Position numbers and translations under genes: made by a program. Shown in pieces: positions 5,352 to 7,287 of a stretch of DNA of 7,287 bases. The notes beneath the pieces are model-generated. The model saw nothing but the letters and a program-made list of their open reading frames with translations, made no database searches and was not told where the DNA came from. The DNA is taken from assembly GCA_013331265.1 (NCBI GenBank), contig DUGS01000068.1, positions 6,093 through 13,379 of the forward strand. Reading direction: 5' to 3'. Within the stretch, counting starts at the first letter, position 1. Every line of letters begins with the position of its first letter. Source of the DNA: Methanosarcina sp. GTDB lineage: Archaea > Halobacteriota > Methanosarcinia > Methanosarcinales > Methanosarcinaceae.

Positions 5352-6644
5352 ATGAAAATCAAAAATTTATTAAATAACAAAACAATAACAGATATTAACC
5401 TTTCATTTCTAAGTCTTTTTAGCTCAGCAATAGTATATTTTTTGCTAAGAGTTGTACTTGGGAACAGACTAGGTGCTTCTTCACTTGGGGTATATACTCT
5501 AATATATACTATATACATGTTTGGGCTTCAATTTGCAGATTTTGGAATAGGGGCAGCGCTAACTAAACATATAGCAGAAAAAAAAGAAGAAAATATAACA
5601 GTAATAAAATTAATATCTTCTGGATTTGCAGGAGCGATTTTTAGCGGCTTATTTTTAGCCATCCTTTTATTTTTAATTTCAGGTTATATATCCATAAATA
5701 TTTATCATAACTCTGAGATGGAGCTTCTGTTAAAAATAACAGCTATATGCTACCCGTTTATGGCAATAGAGAAAACAGTTATGGGCTCTTTGAATGGACT
5801 CCGTGAAATGAAGCTTTTTGCCTATATAAGTATTATACAAAATATATCTGTATTTCTTATTACCTTAGCTTTTGTAATTTTATTAAAAATGGATCTGTAT
5901 GGAGCCATACTTGGTTTTGTAATCCCCACAGTGGCAGTTGGCTTTTTATCGTTATATCTAGTTAAAAAATTCATTAAGAAAGAACACATAAGATTCAATG
6001 ATTATTTGAGAAAGATAGTATTTTTTGGATTATATGTAATCCTCATAGATTCGATAGGCATGATTAACACTCAAATTGATACCCTACTGATAGGTTACTT
6101 TATGGACGAAACTCAAGTTGGGTATTATACAGTTTCTGTAATCTTTGTACAGGTCATCATATTACTGCCTAGAGCAATCCAAAGAATAACTTATCCTTCA
6201 ATATCAGCCTATAATGGAAGAAAAGATTTCAAGAATATTCGCAAACTTATTAGAAGCACGACAACAAAAACTCTCTTGATTACTTCGTTTTTATCCGTGA
6301 TTATAGCAGCTTTTGGTAAAATTACCATTTGTCTTTTTTTCTCAAGCGATTTTTTACCTGCATACAAGCCTCTTTTAATTCTGTTAATTGGCTATTCAAT
6401 TTTTTCACCTTGGGTATCCATCGGCACTGTATTTGCAAGCATCGGGAAATTAGAGACTTCATTCAAAACTTCCATATACTGCGCGATATTTAATACAATA
6501 TCAAATATTTTACTTATCCCAAAATTTGGAATAATAGGCGCAGCCACTGCAACATCAGCATCGCTTATATTTACAGTAATCATAAATTTGTTTTTTTTGA
6601 AGAAATATATGTATAGTGAAAAATCATCTCAAAATCTAATTTAG
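5352..6644 (+). CDS. Polysaccharide/oligosaccharide flippase (Wzx/RfbX-like, MATE-related)
   Basis: An integral membrane protein of the polysaccharide biosynthesis family (Polysacc_synt type), which moves lipid-linked oligosaccharides across the cytoplasmic membrane. The 430 residues show about 12 hydrophobic segments, roughly at 18-36, 47-66, 88-112, 124-140, 155-177, 182-205, 222-237, 256-274, 308-330, 338-352, 374-390 and 393-416. The N-terminal signature LGASSLGVYTLIYTIYMFGL (40-59) followed by FADFGIGAALTKHIAE (61-76) is typical. NGLREM (148-153), QIDTLLIGYFMDETQVGYYT (241-260) and FGIIGAATAT (392-401) are also usual for the family. Length is normal. AAAGGG at 5343-5348 is close to the ATG (3 nt), so the start is acceptable but not strong; the next Met is residue 56. 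It follows the glycosyltransferase after 135 nt and is equally AT-rich, and it probably serves the same glycan. Confidence 0.93.
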   Translation: MKIKNLLNNKTITDINLSFLSLFSSAIVYFLLRVVLGNRLGASSLGVYTLIYTIYMFGLQFADFGIGAALTKHIAEKKEENITVIKLISSGFAGAIFSGLFLAILLFLISGYISINIYHNSEMELLLKITAICYPFMAIEKTVMGSLNGLREMKLFAYISIIQNISVFLITLAFVILLKMDLYGAILGFVIPTVAVGFLSLYLVKKFIKKEHIRFNDYLRKIVFFGLYVILIDSIGMINTQIDTLLIGYFMDETQVGYYTVSVIFVQVIILLPRAIQRITYPSISAYNGRKDFKNIRKLIRSTTTKTLLITSFLSVIIAAFGKITICLFFSSDFLPAYKPLLILLIGYSIFSPWVSIGTVFASIGKLETSFKTSIYCAIFNTISNILLIPKFGIIGAATATSASLIFTVIINLFFLKKYMYSEKSSQNLI

Positions 6645-6670
6645 TTGCTCTATAGCTATGATTAATTAAT

Positions 6671-6691
6671 CCAATTGGGTTAATCCCAAGG
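6671..6691 (+). terminator. Hairpin 27 nt after the flippase stop
   Basis: TTGGG (6675-6679) pairs with CCCAA (6685-6689) around the loop TTAAT, and an outer CC/GG can add two pairs across a two-base bulge. No T-run follows, so it may be a processing or stabilising end rather than a true terminator. Confidence 0.3.
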
Positions 6692-6762
6692 CTCCAACTT
6701 GCTTCCTAATCTTGAATTCTATATAACCTAAGTTTGACAGTCCCCACTAATTGGTACTGATA

Positions 6763-6778
6763 TTTTCTCTTCTTTTTT
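6763..6778 (+). terminator. T-rich run, possible archaeal terminator of the flippase transcript
   Basis: TTTTCTCTTCTTTTTT on the non-template strand resembles the oligo-T signals at which archaeal RNA polymerase stops without needing a hairpin. It lies about 120 nt past the flippase stop. The region is AT-rich, so such runs can occur by chance. Confidence 0.3.
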
Positions 6779-6903
6779 GTCCTAACTGGACTTGACAATT
6801 CTTTAAAATTTATAAAAATTTATTATATACCCACTTTCCGCAGTAAAATTTCTTAATTTTATATTTTTTCCTACTCTCGGCAGGTCGACATTAGATTTTG
6901 AGG

Positions 6904-7070
6904 ATTTTTACTGATTACGTTTTTCATAAATTATGTAATACGTATGTGGTGTGAAACTGGTTAACATATGCCCCAAATTTCACGACATATATAAACAATG
7001 AACCATTTTTGCAATAATGTTTTGTATCAGAGATAATGTGTTTTCCAGCAAAAACGCTATCAGTAAAAAT
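6904..7070. repeat. Imperfect inverted repeat with 21-bp arms bounding 167 bp
   Basis: The left arm at 6904-6924 begins ATTTTTACTGAT, and the right arm at 7050-7070 ends ATCAGTAAAAAT, its exact complement over 12 bp. After a two-base mismatch the arms match again over CGTTTTT, so 19 of 21 positions agree. The 125-bp interior has no credible gene of its own. The arrangement resembles the terminal repeats of a small non-autonomous element, but no target duplication is evident. Confidence 0.5.
6986..6997 (+). promoter_or_regulatory. Archaeal TATA box upstream of a possible small transcription unit
   Basis: CATATATAAACA is identical to the 12-mer before the glycosyltransferase (4117-4128). The TATATAAA core at 6988-6995 is centred about 26 nt before ATG 7017, the expected distance to the start of transcription, so any message would be leaderless. 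Confidence 0.33.
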
Positions 7071-7241
7071 GTTGTGAAAAAAACAAGCTACCTGCCGAAT
7101 ATAGGTTTTTTAAATTCTTCCAATACTTTTTATAAAATCTCTTCCCATTTTACCTTGATGACTCTCTCCCCTAGCTCTGAATCCACAACTCATCTTGGTC
7201 ATTATGGCCTTATTGCTGGCGTATTTGTCAAGGCCGGTTAA
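7017..7241 (+). other. Possible small transcription unit or leaderless 74-codon frame
   Basis: ATG 7017 opens a 74-codon frame to TAA 7239-7241. The predicted peptide is Ser/Thr-rich (for example TLMTLSPSSESTTHL) with no recognised domain, signal peptide or clear membrane segment, and it has no ribosome binding site. What supports it is position: a TATA box the right distance upstream and a hairpin plus T-run exactly at its end. It could be a small RNA instead of a gene, or a chance frame. The right arm of the inverted repeat lies within it. Confidence 0.18.
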
Positions 7242-7248
7242 CTTTTTT
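7206..7248 (+). terminator. Hairpin followed by T-run
   Basis: GGCCTT (7206-7211) pairs with AAGGCC (7230-7235) around an 18-base loop, and six T follow at 7243-7248. This is the form of an intrinsic terminator on the + strand, though the loop is large and the T-run begins 7 nt after the stem. Confidence 0.35.
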
Positions 7249-7287
7249 CCATTTTGGACGGTTTAGAATTTTCCAACCTTTTTATAT

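Larger units (their letters stand above)
6645..7287 (+). other. Stretch without a recognisable gene after the flippase
   Basis: No recognised coding sequence is seen. Moving right, the stretch holds a small hairpin at 6671-6691, a T-rich run at 6763-6778, a small hairpin GTCC-taact-GGAC at 6779-6791, an imperfect long inverted repeat (arms 6904-6924 and 7050-7070), a TATATAAA box at 6988-6995 and a hairpin with T-run at 7206-7248. The longest frames are 7017-7241 (+, 74 codons) and one on the - strand ending at 7110. The latter includes NKAIMTKMSCGFRARGESHQ but has a stop near the window edge and no family match that I know. The region could be decayed genes or mobile-element remnants. Confidence 0.55.

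Noticed and set aside
4928..5518. - strand frames opposite the glycosyltransferase end and the flippase start
   Set aside because: Their hydrophobic content mirrors the AT-rich, membrane-coding + strand; no independent evidence.
6779..6791. GTCC-TAACT-GGAC hairpin as an intrinsic terminator
   Set aside because: On the + strand the T-run comes before the hairpin rather than after it, and on the - strand it is followed by A rather than T.
7110..7265. - strand frame with SNKAIMTKMSCGFRARGESHQ as a transposase C-terminus
   Set aside because: It faintly recalls ISL3-type tails, but no catalytic motif is seen, a stop lies just upstream near the window edge, and the match is too loose to claim.

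Overview
The window holds a complete four-gene cassette for making dTDP-L-rhamnose (rfbC-rfbB-rfbD-rfbA, 381-3466, + strand). It is followed by a family 2 glycosyltransferase (4140-5216) and a polysaccharide/oligosaccharide flippase (5352-6644). This is a surface-polysaccharide or glycan-assembly locus: the first four enzymes make the activated sugar, the glycosyltransferase probably adds a sugar to a lipid-linked glycan, and the flippase probably moves that glycan across the membrane. All clear genes are on the + strand.

The organism is most likely an archaeon, with a Methanosarcina-like methanogen as my best guess. The reasons are the short (241 aa) RfbA, TATATAAA boxes about 26 nt before plausible start codons, Shine-Dalgarno sites of the GGTGA/AGGAG type, and a patchy AT-rich genome with long decayed intergenic stretches. 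This is inference from style, not proof.

Layout. 1-380: gene wreckage. An unidentified open frame tail is followed by the frameshifted first ~45 codons of an NAD-dependent sugar-nucleotide epimerase, then the first 15 codons of a wecB-type UDP-GlcNAc 2-epimerase that runs directly into the rfbC start. 381-3466: the rfb cassette, tightly packed from rfbB on (28-base and 4-base overlaps) and of moderate GC. 3467-4139: about 670 bases without a recognisable gene, very AT-rich except for a GC-rich patch near 3890-4045 with a 10-bp repeat, a hairpin and short open frames. 4140-6644: two very AT-rich genes for glycosyl transfer and export. 6645-7287: noncoding or decayed sequence with a hairpin, a T-run, a long imperfect inverted repeat and a possible small transcription unit.

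The drop in GC after rfbA (28 of 60 bases G or C at 1021-1080, 11 of 60 at 4501-4560) suggests the rhamnose cassette and the downstream glycosyltransferase/flippase pair have different histories. I see no clearly undescribed system. The best leads are the gene-start remnants upstream of rfbC, the GC-rich patch, and the inverted repeat and small transcription unit near the right end.
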